Made by a program: the position numbers and the translations under genes
Shown here: positions 36,900-47,439 of the stretch, one piece after another
How positions within the stretch are numbered: position 1 is the stretch's first letter
Layout of the letters: every line of letters starts with the position of its first letter
The notes under the pieces: model-generated
What the model was told of the DNA's origin: nothing
Databases searched by the model: none
Seen by the model: only the letters and a program-made list of their open reading frames with translations
Assembly (NCBI GenBank): GCA_950295325.1
Contig: OX485803.1
Span: 55,197,554 to 55,261,553, forward strand
Length of the DNA stretch: 64,000 nucleotides
Direction of reading: 5' to 3'
Source of the DNA: Polytrichum commune
Lineage: Eukaryota > Streptophyta > Polytrichopsida > Polytrichales > Polytrichaceae

Positions 36900-37471
36900 T
36901 TAACTCAACCGGAGTTTAAGTAGGGAGTTGGTTGCCAAAATGAGTTTGGTACCCAATGAACTAAGGGCCGGTTTACACTACGGTGGAGAAGGCCTCCGGT
37001 CGGTCAAGAATGCTTGGCCAAGACATGGTTATATGAGGCAAATGGTGGATGTGCCGGAGAAGAATTAAAGGCAATAAAATATTTCTATTGAGTTGGGCTT
37101 CTCCGGCCTCTTGAGGCCGGACAAGAAACTCTTCCTCCGGAGAAGCCCAACTCCAAAAAGCGCCGCCATGTAGGCGGCCATGTCATTTTATCATCCATGA
37201 GAAAAGTTCACCACCATTGTTTTCTTCACCTAGTGTAAACACCCACCGGTCAAGAGTTGCATTTTCAACCAATCACCATTGAGAAACGCCCTTTTTTCAT
37301 GACCGGTGGACTTCTCCACCGTAGTGTAAACCGGCCCTAATATGGAATGTCCTTCAATCAAACCTCCACATTGACTCCAAGCATGCACCCAAAACTTACC
37401 GAACGTGGAAAGTTATGCATGCAAAACATTCAACTCCCTGCTAAAACTCCGGTAGAGTTGATGGATAACTC
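36900..37471. mobile_element. TA foldback MITE, family A copy 6, with nested Harbinger-type MITE
   Basis: The ends are TA-GAGTTATCC and GGATAACTC-TA. The right arm is full length; the left arm is internally deleted after GGGAGTTGGTTG. A second MITE (36965-37337) interrupts the arm between the ATGAACTAA and TAATATGG blocks. Confidence 0.8.
36965..37337. mobile_element. PIF/Harbinger-type (Tourist-like) MITE nested in family A copy 6
   Basis: A perfect 27-bp terminal inverted repeat begins GGGCCGGTTTACACTACGG and is flanked by a TAA duplication (36962-36964 and 37338-37340), the 3-bp TWA site of Harbinger elements. The 373-bp interior repeats short CCGG-rich words (GGCCTCCGG, CCGGTGG). Perfect TIRs imply a recent insertion. 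Confidence 0.92.
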
Positions 37472-37569
37472 TATTATGCAGATTGAATGTGGGTAATATT
37501 TGAGAATATTATGTGAAACATTGTCAGTTCCATAGAACATTGTTATGGATCTGAATAATGTTATGTGTA

Positions 37570-37705
37570 GAGGGCTCTCTATTTCGACATAAATAAACCC
37601 CCCCCCCAAAAAAAAATTGTCACGTGCCAGCCTTGCATTGGTTGAGACCCTCTTGAATGCCGCGTGGGAATTATATTCCGGCTAAAGATGAAATAGAGAG
37701 CCCTC
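37570..37705. mobile_element. 136-bp MITE-like inverted repeat
   Basis: The ends share the 16-bp inverted repeat GAGGGCTCTCTATTTC, perfect over that length. A C10-A9 run lies in the middle. No clear target duplication was found. Confidence 0.65.
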
Positions 37706-38261
37706 CACGGTACTCACCCCAAAATTTTGCTAAGAAGTTCGCAGTGGATATACATTGGAGATGAAATGATCATACATTAGTGTGTGGCAACAAGGCCTTG
37801 GAATGTATACATCAAGAACAAAACTCAAAGAGTTCTAGTATGGAAACCCAGTTGGAAACATGAATGCTACATCCCCACTCCTAAAGCCATAAGAGGCTCG
37901 AGAATCTTGTTAATATGTCATTTTAAGCTATGATAGCCTCTCAGTGAGTGCACTCATTGTTAAAAAATATGGACCCACGTGGGTGCACAAAAGGGGTAAT
38001 AATTGTGGTTAGGGGTTACAAACTATACACGAGGTATGGGAATTATTTATACTAGCTTTGTAAATGTACTAGGCATATTATTCATATACTCCTACTATAG
38101 TTGTATTTCTACCTTTAGGCCCACAATCAATTATAAGCATGTGGGTAATTTACAAGAGGTCCAAATGAATATTTCATCCAATATGTGAGTTGAATGGTAA
38201 TCCACTTTATCCAAGGATAGGTTCACTAGAATCAAGTATGATATGTTGTATGTAAGACCTA

Positions 38262-39464
38262 AAGTTTGGGGGACGTCAAACACCCCCCCCCCCACGAACT
38301 TTTTAGGGGAGGTAGATTTGGGCAAGGGCAACTTGCCTAGAGAGAAATCCAAATTTTATGGACCCGACCGAATTTTTTTGCCCGCCCGCCCTCCCGACTT
38401 CAGAAAAACCATTGCCCTTGCATTCTTGAAGGCAAATCCCATACTTATCCACAAATCCCATATTGAGTGCACTTCACCTTAAAGGTTCAAAATCCAATAT
38501 ATATGTTCACTTTCATTGAGTAAATTAGCAATTGATTGGGATTCCATTATCAAAGTGAAACCGTCAATAAAGCATTTAATTAAGGTGGAAGTAAAAAATA
38601 TTACAAAACCCTCACTGAGGTTATAATTTGTGTGACTTGCTAATGAAAGGGTCTTTGTCATTCTTAAAATGGAACTAAATTTTAATGTATTTATTTTAGT
38701 ATGTTAAATATTTTAGTCTAGTTAATACCTTCTACTTTCACAAAGTCTTCATATGCATTACCAAACTAGTTAAGTATGATTAATTATAAAATGTATTACT
38801 GGAATTAATTCCAGTAAATATAGTTTATAATTAATTAGGATTAATTAATTTGGTAAGCATATTTAATTCCATTGAATATGGAATTCAATAAAGTATTTAA
38901 TTTCATTAAATAATTATTAATCCAATTAGTACATTTTATAATTAATCACACTTAATTAGTTTGGTAATGCATATGAATACTTTGTGAAAGTAGAAGGTAT
39001 TAACTAGACTATAATATTTAACATACCAAAATAAATACTTTAAAATTTAGTTCCATTTTAAGAATGACAAAGACCCTTTCAATGAAAAGTCACAAAAATT
39101 ATAGCCTCAGTGGTAGTGAGGGTTTTGTAATATTTTTGACTACCAAGTTAATCACATGCTTTATTGATAATTTCACTTTGATATTGGAATCCCAATCAAT
39201 TGCTTATTTACTCAATAGAAGTGAATATATATATTGGATTTTGGACCTTGAAGGTGAAGTGCACTCAATATGGGATTTGTGGATAAGTGGCCTTCAAGAA
39301 TGCAAGGGCAATGGTTTTTTCGAAGTTGGGCAGGCGGGCAGAAGTTTTTGGTCAGGTGCAGGAAAATCTAGATTTCCTTTTTGGGTGGCTGCCCCTGCCC
39401 GAATCTACCTCCCCCGAAAAGTTCGTGGGGGGGGGGGGTGAGCGTGTTTAACGTCCCCCCCTAG
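38262..39464. mobile_element. 1.2-kb near-symmetrical foldback element
   Basis: The two halves are reverse complements over roughly 560-600 bp each, with an axis near 38863. Examples: CTTCTACTTTCAC at 38730 pairs with GTGAAAGTAGAAG near 38985, and GACGTCAAACAC near 38272 pairs with GTGTTTAACGTC near 39445. Runs of 11 C (38283-38293) and 12 G (39427-39438) mirror each other. The open frames at 38243-38482 and 39064-39441 are arm sequence, not supported genes. No clear target duplication was seen. Confidence 0.8.
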
Positions 39465-40334
39465 AGTTTGACTATCTAGAGCCGGGGATAGTGATCACTT
39501 ATTTTGAAATTGAGATGTGATTGTGCGGTATAGTTTATCTCTCAAGCAATTGTTGGAGTGAAGAAAAGATAGATAAAAAAAAAAGCAAGTCAACTACAAC
39601 ATTGACCATCAAGACTTGGTATTTGGGAAGGGTTTATAGGATGCGCCGCAATATTGGCAGCATGTGGATTGAGTATTAATAACTAATTGACCTCTAGAAC
39701 CGGCCTTCCAATATGGAAATAAGGTTATGTTGGTATCAAAATAAGATTGGGTCAATGTGGACCTATGATGTGACAAATCATTTGATGAAAGAGTTAGAAA
39801 CCATCATTGCATTGACTACAATGACCTATATTGTAGAAACAAATTTGTATGAGTTACATCCAATGGATGAACGAGTGTTTAATGATTTCATCAATAATAA
39901 ATAAATTTGTCTTGCTAAGAATTATTTAGTAATATTTTCTATATGATGTTTATGGTGTATACATATGATTGGGCTTTATACAATTTATTATTTCTCGCTT
40001 GTTTATGTATTCGAGGGGATTTCCTAGCTACACATTGTACATAAATCATTATTGAGAAGGGGAAACTCTCATATATTAGGGGTATTAAGAAGAAAAAGAA
40101 CTCCAGTCTCCGAAGGAGGTCGGAGTGAATAAAGTGTATGTTTGTAAAACAAACTTGGCCACACCCTAGGGCAAATGGCGTTAGATGTAAAACTACTTCA
40201 CCCTTTGTAGGGGATAGACACTACATTAATGACCAATAACCTTTACCGGTAACCGGTAATATGAGACCTTCAGTAGCGGTAGTTATCGTGGCACTACTAT
40301 GAGGGAGGGGTATATCGGATTTGTAGGTGTGTAG
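39465..40334. other. interior spacer of the 3.9-kb element
   Basis: No recognised gene. A 63-codon frame at 39713-39904 (+) has ordinary amino-acid composition but no family match. Confidence 0.35.
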
Positions 40335-41643
40335 TTATGCCAGATCGAGTAGGTCTGTGATAGGTTGTTTATTTTCTAGCCGCCTTTTATGAACTAATAT
40401 CGAATGTGCAAATTGTATGGCAATTATGTTGATGTGTTTAAATGTATGTTTGATTTTCATAATAGGGAGTTTGAGTTTTGTTTCTAGTTCTTTCATTGAT
40501 GGGATGTGAGTTGTGGCTCTCGCAACTAAGACCATAAGTGGTGCTACATTCCATCCTCTCACTGCAATATTGTTAATGAGCAGTTGATATTTTGTGGTTT
40601 TTCTCTCGAGAGTTTCTACAAAAAATTTGTCGTTACAATATGTAAATTCTATAAATTGTTTGGTGTTTTCTGGTCTAGGGGCTTCTAGTGGAGGGTAATT
40701 GTATGGGTGACCTATGATGCACAATATGTCAATTTTGAACATGGCGTTGCAGTGGCACCTTTGGGCACCACATGTGCATGGCATTAGCCATGTTGGTACT
40801 GTGTTTTCTTGAGGTAGTTCATTATATGTGCATGTGTTCATAAGTGTATAATGTATGGATATTTTTGTCTGAAATGATAAGTTTATGTATTTCCAAAACA
40901 ACTTTGTTAGGCCTTTTTGTTATTAGCACATGAACGTGTTGTTGTTTGCATTTAAGGAGTACATGTAACCATGTATCTACAACTAATGAGTTACAAATAG
41001 GGCATGTATTCGATGGATACGCTTCTCTATCAAAGAAGAGTTGTTTCCGAGCATGTCCCATATACTGTCCAGTTTGGAATTTTACTAGGCATGTTTTTTA
41101 TTTATTTGTAATGGTAAAGTTTTTCCATAAGTCATTTGATAATACCTTGTCGATATCTTTGTTGTCGAACCATTTATGTAGTTGGTGTGTTTGGTTTGCT
41201 ATAATTTCTAGGTTATGCCTCTTATCATACTTAAGGACGTATTTACCAAGGTGTCGAATGGGGCCTTTGTCTGGTGTTTCTTGCATTGAGTGCCACCAAT
41301 CTTTTTGGAGGTAGTATGGTGTAGGGTGTGCATGTTCGTATGTTGCTACGGCGTCTCTATGGTCTAGTTCACAACCCAATTTGGCTAGTGTGTCTGCTTG
41401 TTCGTTGCCATTTATGTTCGCATGGGCTTTGACTTTATGGAGTGTGGTGGTTTGTGTGCGGGATTGTAGCATTTTGATCATAGATTCAAGTATATTTTTA
41501 TTTGGGTGATTGCTATGCAAGGTTGGGTGTTTAATTTGTGTATTTAGTAGGTATAAGACATTGAGGTAGTCCGTGAAGATATGTGTTGGTTCATCACAAT
41601 ATGTAGTGGTGAGGAGATGGAGTGTGTGATGTATAGCCATCAT
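40335..41643 (-). pseudogene. decayed RNase H / zinc-knuckle 3' end of a non-LTR retroelement
   Basis: Reading leftward from 41643, the first frame contains RNase H features: IFTDYLNVLYLLN, then VKAHANINGNEQADTLAKLG. An in-frame stop at 41098 interrupts it. The same frame resumes (CLVKFQTGQYMGHARKQL) with a zinc-binding block, CPICNSLVVDTWLHVLLKC. Near 40880 it shifts frame into a further block with CTCGAQRCHC, ending at 40335. No reverse transcriptase or endonuclease domain lies upstream, so this is a truncated, broken copy of the downstream part of a LINE-like ORF2. The identification rests on the RNase H motif and the Cys-rich end. Confidence 0.72.
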
Positions 41644-41831
41644 TTATGCTCGTAATATGTTTTGTAGCCCTGGTAGCCTTTATGCAATCATGAGGTTTTA
41701 AAAGGGGTTGTATATGCCATATCTTGTTTTTTATGGTTTTCATTAATTTAAATTAAATGGGTATTAATTCAAGGGTCATGCACGCACGTGATTCCCGTTC
41801 TAACAATGAGTGCACCCCCCATGGATAGCCT

Positions 41832-44268
41832 TCTCAAGTATCAAAGCAAATTATAATAAAGAGGTACGATTCCCTCAAAATTACACCGTTTGTTTTGATT
41901 TGTGTGCACAATAATTGGGTTGGATCACATCAATTCCAAAGTTTTATGAAGTTGATATGGATCAAATAGCATGGCCAGTTGTCGCTAGACATGTGTAGTT
42001 AGCTTTTTGGTTACAAACAAACCCAGGGAAACAATCAGGGAAGACTTAAAAGGTGACTTTTATCTCATCTAGGCGTCTTGGACAAGGTTCATTAGGAAAA
42101 ACAGAGAATTATTTCACTTCCTTTGAACTTAGAACTGACAATTATCTTAGGGGTAGGGGATAACAACTCTAAAAATTCTCTTTGTCAGTACATACAAATG
42201 TGACAGTCTCTCACCTCACACTAATTCCCAGGCAATAGTCTGGCAGTGAGTTCATTTTAATTGGACCAAGTGCGGTGCACAATCATAGGCACAGCCATCG
42301 GCAATAGTCTTGCATAAATAGCACTGTAGAGTCTTGTTCTACCAAAGCCAGGGGCACTTTGGTATAGGCAATAGTCTTTCATTGCTTAATATTCTTGCAT
42401 AAGAGCAACATAAATATTAGTCCTTACATGATATAACCTCTTTATAAATTGGAATTACAATAGGTTGCAGAGCATATGGATTTCAATTATCTTTTGAATG
42501 TATACTTGCCTTTCACCCCAAAATTAATATCGAGTTCATGTTACGGATTTCTGAGTCAATCGTTACTCTACGTGCCGTAGTAAGCATTCTTACTTGCTGT
42601 TTTGGACTTGTCTTCTATTTTCTCTACTGGCCTGCCCCACTTCTCTTGGCAACCAACAGTCCTTTGAAGGGTGACCTTTCACCTTATCAGGGCCATTGTC
42701 TTTTCAGTCCTCTCTCTCTCTCTCTACAGTAGGGTTAGAGAGAAAACATACTCTCAAGTCATATCCTACTATCACATCCACGCCATTCTCTCCAAGGACT
42801 CCAGACTATGGCCTTGCAATAATTCAGAAATCAGGTGTTCTCTTCCTTAATCACAACATATTGTCTTATCCTAGTAGATTCATTGCCTAATGCTCATCAC
42901 AATCATAATCTTTCCATGCACCAAAGCAATTGACCATACTTCAGGTTATCATCATCTAGAAATAGACAATGCAAAGACTATAGCCTTTGCCGAATTATTC
43001 CAATTCATTGTATTTTAGATAGTCTATCTAGTCACATGATTACTTATGACCAAAATATCCTCATTCCTAAGAGTGCATAACAAATTAGCTATATCAACTC
43101 AACACAATCCAGCAATTTGAGAAGTGATCAGTTCACATTCTTATTAGGACAAGGACATAATCACATTCAAGTTCTGCATCATAAGCCATTCAGTCTCTCA
43201 CAATCATTCTCAGAGTCATTAAAAACTATGGCCTATAACATTGCGCAAAATCATCACACATCACCAAACTATATTCGAAATATGTTAATTCTGGAAAAGT
43301 ACATCAGGGTGAATGATAATAGTGAAGTAAGACTATTCGCTCTCCAGTACAAACCCCCTGGAGGCTTCTTAAGTATTGATATACAGGCTATAGCCTGAAA
43401 TTATCCATATCACTCAAATGTAAGACTTGATCTTCAGACAATAGCCTTGGCAAGTACTATTCACTCTCTTGGCTCAAGAAGGAGAAGACCTCTCTCTCTT
43501 GATATAACCTCCTTCACCTATTTATACTTCTTTTCCCAACAGGTTCTTTTCTACTGACACCTTTTACAATCAGACTATAGCCTTCCAGATTGTCTTTTTT
43601 GGTATCTCTGGGTTGCATGCCGTTCATACTTACAATCTTTTAATGTTTAAGTTCAATATAAGCCAGTTTCACACTCAAAAACTTCTTGACAAGCAAAAAA
43701 TGTTATCCTAACTAATTTTTCTTATTACAACATGGTTAGCATCAACACTCACCATCTCCAAGTCAATAGATATGGCTAGTATTGACAACTCAACACCTCC
43801 AAGTCACTCATGCAAGACATGGGAAGGTCACTCCATTATCAAGTTGAACACCACATGCGAACAAAGTTTGCTACCCCTATATTACATGCCATAGATAATT
43901 TTAGAATTTATAATATTTTTTCTACATATACAAAACCATTGATAGTATATATTTTTATATCTTTAAAGAAATTTTTGTCATCTTCATTTTTTGTAGTAAT
44001 TTTTTAGTTCAATTATGTGTCATTCTAGTTAGAAATGGTATGTTTTATAAAAGAAAAAAACATAAAATTTAGTTATTATATTTTAATATGTAATAGGTAC
44101 CGTGTATATCTACTCATGAGGAAAAATTTGATAAAAAATGACCCATTTTTATGATACTTTATGTAAAAAGTAGGATTTTTTACATGTAAAGTGTTCGCAC
44201 ATGGTTGTTCAACTTTACAATGGAGTGACCTCCCCGTGATGCAAGAAGTTGATCATTTACGAAAATTC
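41832..44268. other. intergenic DNA with a repeated GACTATNGCC word
   Basis: No gene is supported. Nine copies of GACTATNGCC or one-mismatch variants occur at 42231-43582: the first three on the minus strand, the last six on the plus strand. A CT run lies near 42714-42725. Beyond 43870 the sequence is very AT-rich. Confidence 0.5.
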
Positions 44269-44684
44269 CCTAGGGAGTGCACTTAAAGTTAAGATTAGGA
44301 ATACACGTGAGTGCGTTTTAATGGCATGCCCCCTACAATACTTGGCCTTAAAATAGTTTTTAAATTAAGAAATTTTAAGTGCCAAATCATTACGTATATA
44401 TCTATCACTTGGTATAAATTTTAGGACGAAAAGTTTTAAAATTTTATTAAAAAAAAATGATAGAAGTTTGAACTAAAATGCATGCTTTTTTGCTTCAAAA
44501 ATAAATTTAAAATATTTACAATTGATTAATTTTTGAAATTTATACAACAAGAACTTTAGATTGTGTTTAACAACTTCATTTTTTTTTTTTACAAATTTTA
44601 GATGATTTTTTAGTACATACATAGGGGGGTCAAAAGTACGCACTCACGTGATTCCTAGTATTAACTTTAAGTGCACTCCCTGAG
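44269..44684. mobile_element. hAT-like MITE, same terminal family as 27846
   Basis: The ends are CCTAGGGAGTGCAC and the reverse complement of CTCAGGGAGTGCAC. The inverted repeat extends for about 48 bp (CTTAAAGTTAA...AGGAAT..CACGTGAGTGCG). An exact 8-bp duplication, GAAAATTC, flanks it (44261-44268 and 44685-44692). The AT-rich interior is non-coding. Confidence 0.88.
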
Positions 44685-45424
44685 GAAAATTCTAATCATC
44701 GTGTCCTTACTTATTGTATAAAATAGTAATAGTGGACAAAGGTAAAGTGTGACTCATGTGGGCAATCCTTTAAAAAATTATGTGTTCAGGTCATTATGCA
44801 ATGTCTATGTGCTCACCATGTGGGTTTGAGAGTTTTTGGCATGTGAATAGAGAGATTATAATCTAACACATGTTGCATATCCAGGGGTGTAACTTTTAGA
44901 TCTTATGCCTGGCATTGCAAGCGAGTAGTTCCTACAGTTGAGCTAGGTTTACATTTTATATTTTGAGCTAAACTTCCTAAAGAATCCCATCTTGTCGAGT
45001 ATGTAGGAAAAGAGATGTTGGAGGATTTGCAGGAAATAATTAAGAAGAGACTCTAACTGCATCAAATATGTTTCTAATATAGGAACTGTACCACCAAAAT
45101 GGTTATGTATATTGGATTAAAAGGAGGTATAAATTTAGACAAAGTTTCATTTTTCTTAAGATCAATTAAATGACAAGTTTTTTTTTTTATCTCTTAACAA
45201 ATGTTGTACACACTCCATGTATATGGTCATGTTGTTTTATGCATCTCAAAATATGTCATAAGTCTTCATAAGATGAACATATTTGCAAAATAACGATTTT
45301 TGCAAATTGATGACATAGTCTCCATTGATTTTACAAATTCTTATTCAAGTGCTTCCCTTGAGAAAGCTAACATGAAGCTCATAATCTAACATAGAAAGTC
45401 CAACCACATGGTAATGATCTTTGA

Positions 45425-46706
45425 CTGTGTGTCAACAATTTTGCTTCATGGATGGTTTATAAACAAAACTTGCAAATCTCACTTTACAAAGAATCATGAA
45501 AATATTTAGAAAAATCTTAGGGGACAATAAGGGTTAAGGCATTAACCAATAAGTAATACCAAAAAGGTTCATTGAATTGATAGTCAAACATATAGTAAAT
45601 GGATGGATGTAGAGTGGATGGTTGGATGAAGCTCAAGAGCGGCTGCTATTCTTGTTGCTATGGAGGAAGGACGAGGGATGGCCATGAATAGGATTTTTGA
45701 CTTGGTATCAACAATTTTGCTTCATGAATGGTTCATAAATCAAGCTTGGAAATCTCACTTTATGAGTGATACTGGAAAAATATAAAAACCTCAAGAGTAA
45801 TAGGGTTAAGATATCAAATAAAGGGTAGTGTTGTTCTCCCTCTTTAGCATGACACGTTTGGGAAACACAAAAAATCGTTTTATCGAGGTGTCATCTTCTC
45901 ATTAATATGACAAATGGCGTAAAGTTGTCGCATTATTGAGGGAATTTGAGAACATAAGTAAGAGGAGCTAAAAAATATATACAACGAGTTTAAGCAATAT
46001 AGATGGTATTAAATAATAACTTATAACTCCAAACAAACACAAATATTCTCAAGAACTCTTGAAATAGGAATCCAAAGATCTCTAATGTTGCCTACCCACA
46101 CTAGCAAATGTCATCTTATTTAAATTCCCTACTAACTATTGAAAACTAATAGTTTCATTAACACCAAAAAATAAAGAATTCTCTAATATAATACTGATGA
46201 TACTACATCACCCGTGTACAAGACAACATACTAGGCAGGAGGCCACTCTAACCCTAACCCTAACCATGTCCATTCTACATTATTAACCCTAATTATCATG
46301 GAGTTCCTAATGATAAGTGAAGTTCCCAAGTAATCCCCAAGTGAAAATGGATGTATTTTAGATGCACATAATATAGATGAAAAGAATTTTAACATTAACT
46401 ACCTCTTTAATATGACAAAATGGAGATTCTAAATGTCGTATTATCGAGTGTCGTAGTCATACAAAAGAGGGAATTTTGAACTAAAAAGTTTGGTCTCGGA
46501 AAAATGTGTTGTAATATCAAGGGTGTTGTATAAATGGGTGTAGACTGTACTACCAAAGAAGTTCATGAAGTTTGAAAGTCAAAGTCCATCCAAAGAAGTT
46601 TTGGATGGATGAATGAATGAATGAAGAGTGGATGGTTGGATGAAGCTCAAAGAGCGTGCTGCTGCTGCTGCTGTTGCTACGGAGGAAGGACGGAGGGACG
46701 CCATAT
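45425..46706 (+). repeat. local duplications upstream of TMEM208
   Basis: Block 45425-45540 recurs in diverged form at 45708-45812 (CAACAATTTTGCTTCATG.ATGGTT, AAATCTCACTTTA). Separately, 45596-45700 resembles 46603-46706, just upstream of the TMEM208 start: GAGTGGATGGTTGGATGAAGC, then GCTGCT..TGTTGCTA.GGAGGAAGGAC. The second pair looks like a duplicated copy of the gene's 5' flank about 1 kb further out. Confidence 0.7.
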
Positions 46707-46866
46707 AGCCAGACTCCTTCCTTTCGCAGTCTTCCCTCGTCTTCGGCTTCCGTCTTCTTGCCAGTCCAACCCACACCCATCACGCATTAGACTCCTGCAC
46801 ATCCACTCACCGGTGCGTCGTGTCGTATTTTTTTCTCCCGATTGTGGGAGTTCGCAAGCAGTAGCG

Positions 46867-47397
46867 ATGGCGAATAAGGGGGCGAAGAAGCGAAAGGAAG
46901 AGAACGAGAAGCATATGGCGTTCCTACGCAACTTGATCCTCATTGCCAATGGCCTATATGTATTCCTACGCGTGGGAGCCAGGTACCGGAGCCTGTCGTG
47001 GCTCCATGGGCTGGGGTTCGTGGCCACATCGGCGATTTACAAGGTTCTACATGGTCAGCTGGCAGGTATGGCGAAGGCGGACGTCGATGAAGCCACCGGG
47101 GAGATTCTCGATGGGGGATTTGACATGAGCACGGGGGGATTGTGTAGCTACATGCACGATGTGCTGTACATCACATGCTTCGTCCAAGTGGCGTCCATCT
47201 TGTCCGACAAGTTCTGGTACTTGTTTTTGGTCATTCCCATTTTCGCAGCCTACAAGCTGTGGGGGTCTATCCTCCAGCCCTATTTCTTCCCGCCCAAGGG
47301 AGCGGAGGAAGGGCCCTTGAGTGACAAGGAGAAGAAGAAATTGGAGAAAGCGGAGAGGAAAGCCAATCGGCCGAAATTCGGTCGTGCTAGAAGATGA
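46867..47397 (+). CDS. TMEM208: TMEM208 / DUF788 family ER membrane protein
   Basis: A single-exon frame encodes 176 residues, the usual length of plant TMEM208 homologues. The start MANKGAKKRKEENEKHM is preferred over the longer in-frame ATG at 46621, whose extension is a low-complexity Cys run read from a CTG-type repeat. Hydrophobic segments lie near residues 19-37, 43-61, 97-113 and 116-134. The C-terminal tail is basic (KEKKKLEKAERKANRPKFGRARR). The conserved core includes GGLCSYMHDVLYI and KLWGSILQPYFFPP. The human and yeast relatives (TMEM208 / Snd2) sit in the ER membrane and assist SRP-independent insertion of membrane proteins; that role is transferred. GC content is much higher than in the flanks. 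Confidence 0.92.
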   Translation: MANKGAKKRKEENEKHMAFLRNLILIANGLYVFLRVGARYRSLSWLHGLGFVATSAIYKVLHGQLAGMAKADVDEATGEILDGGFDMSTGGLCSYMHDVLYITCFVQVASILSDKFWYLFLVIPIFAAYKLWGSILQPYFFPPKGAEEGPLSDKEKKKLEKAERKANRPKFGRARR

Positions 47398-47439
47398 CTG
47401 GAGGTTTTCAGATTGGAAGCTGTGAAAGAGAATTGCCTG

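Larger units (their letters stand above)
37940..41823. mobile_element. 3.9-kb hAT-like element carrying a foldback and a retroelement remnant
   Basis: The ends are CTCAGTGAGTGCAC and the reverse complement of CATGGGGGGTGCAC. Homology continues inward (CTCATTGTTA, then CACGTG.GTGCA). An exact 8-bp duplication, GATAGCCT, flanks it (37932-37939 and 41824-41831). The terminal pattern is that of the MITEs at 27846 and 44269. It encodes no hAT transposase. Its interior holds a 1.2-kb foldback (38262-39464) and a broken RNase H gene (40335-41643), so it is non-autonomous. Confidence 0.82.

Noticed and set aside
38243-39441. Frames at 38243-38482 and 39064-39441 as possible small proteins.
   Set aside because: They are mirror-image readings of the two arms of the foldback element.
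46249-46265. CCCTAA units suggesting another telomere tract.
   Set aside because: Under three units, the six-base rather than the plant seven-base type, and no context to support it.
46621-46866. In-frame upstream extension of TMEM208 with a run of Cys codons.
   Set aside because: It is translation of a trinucleotide repeat with no family similarity. The ATG at 46867 matches the family start and length.
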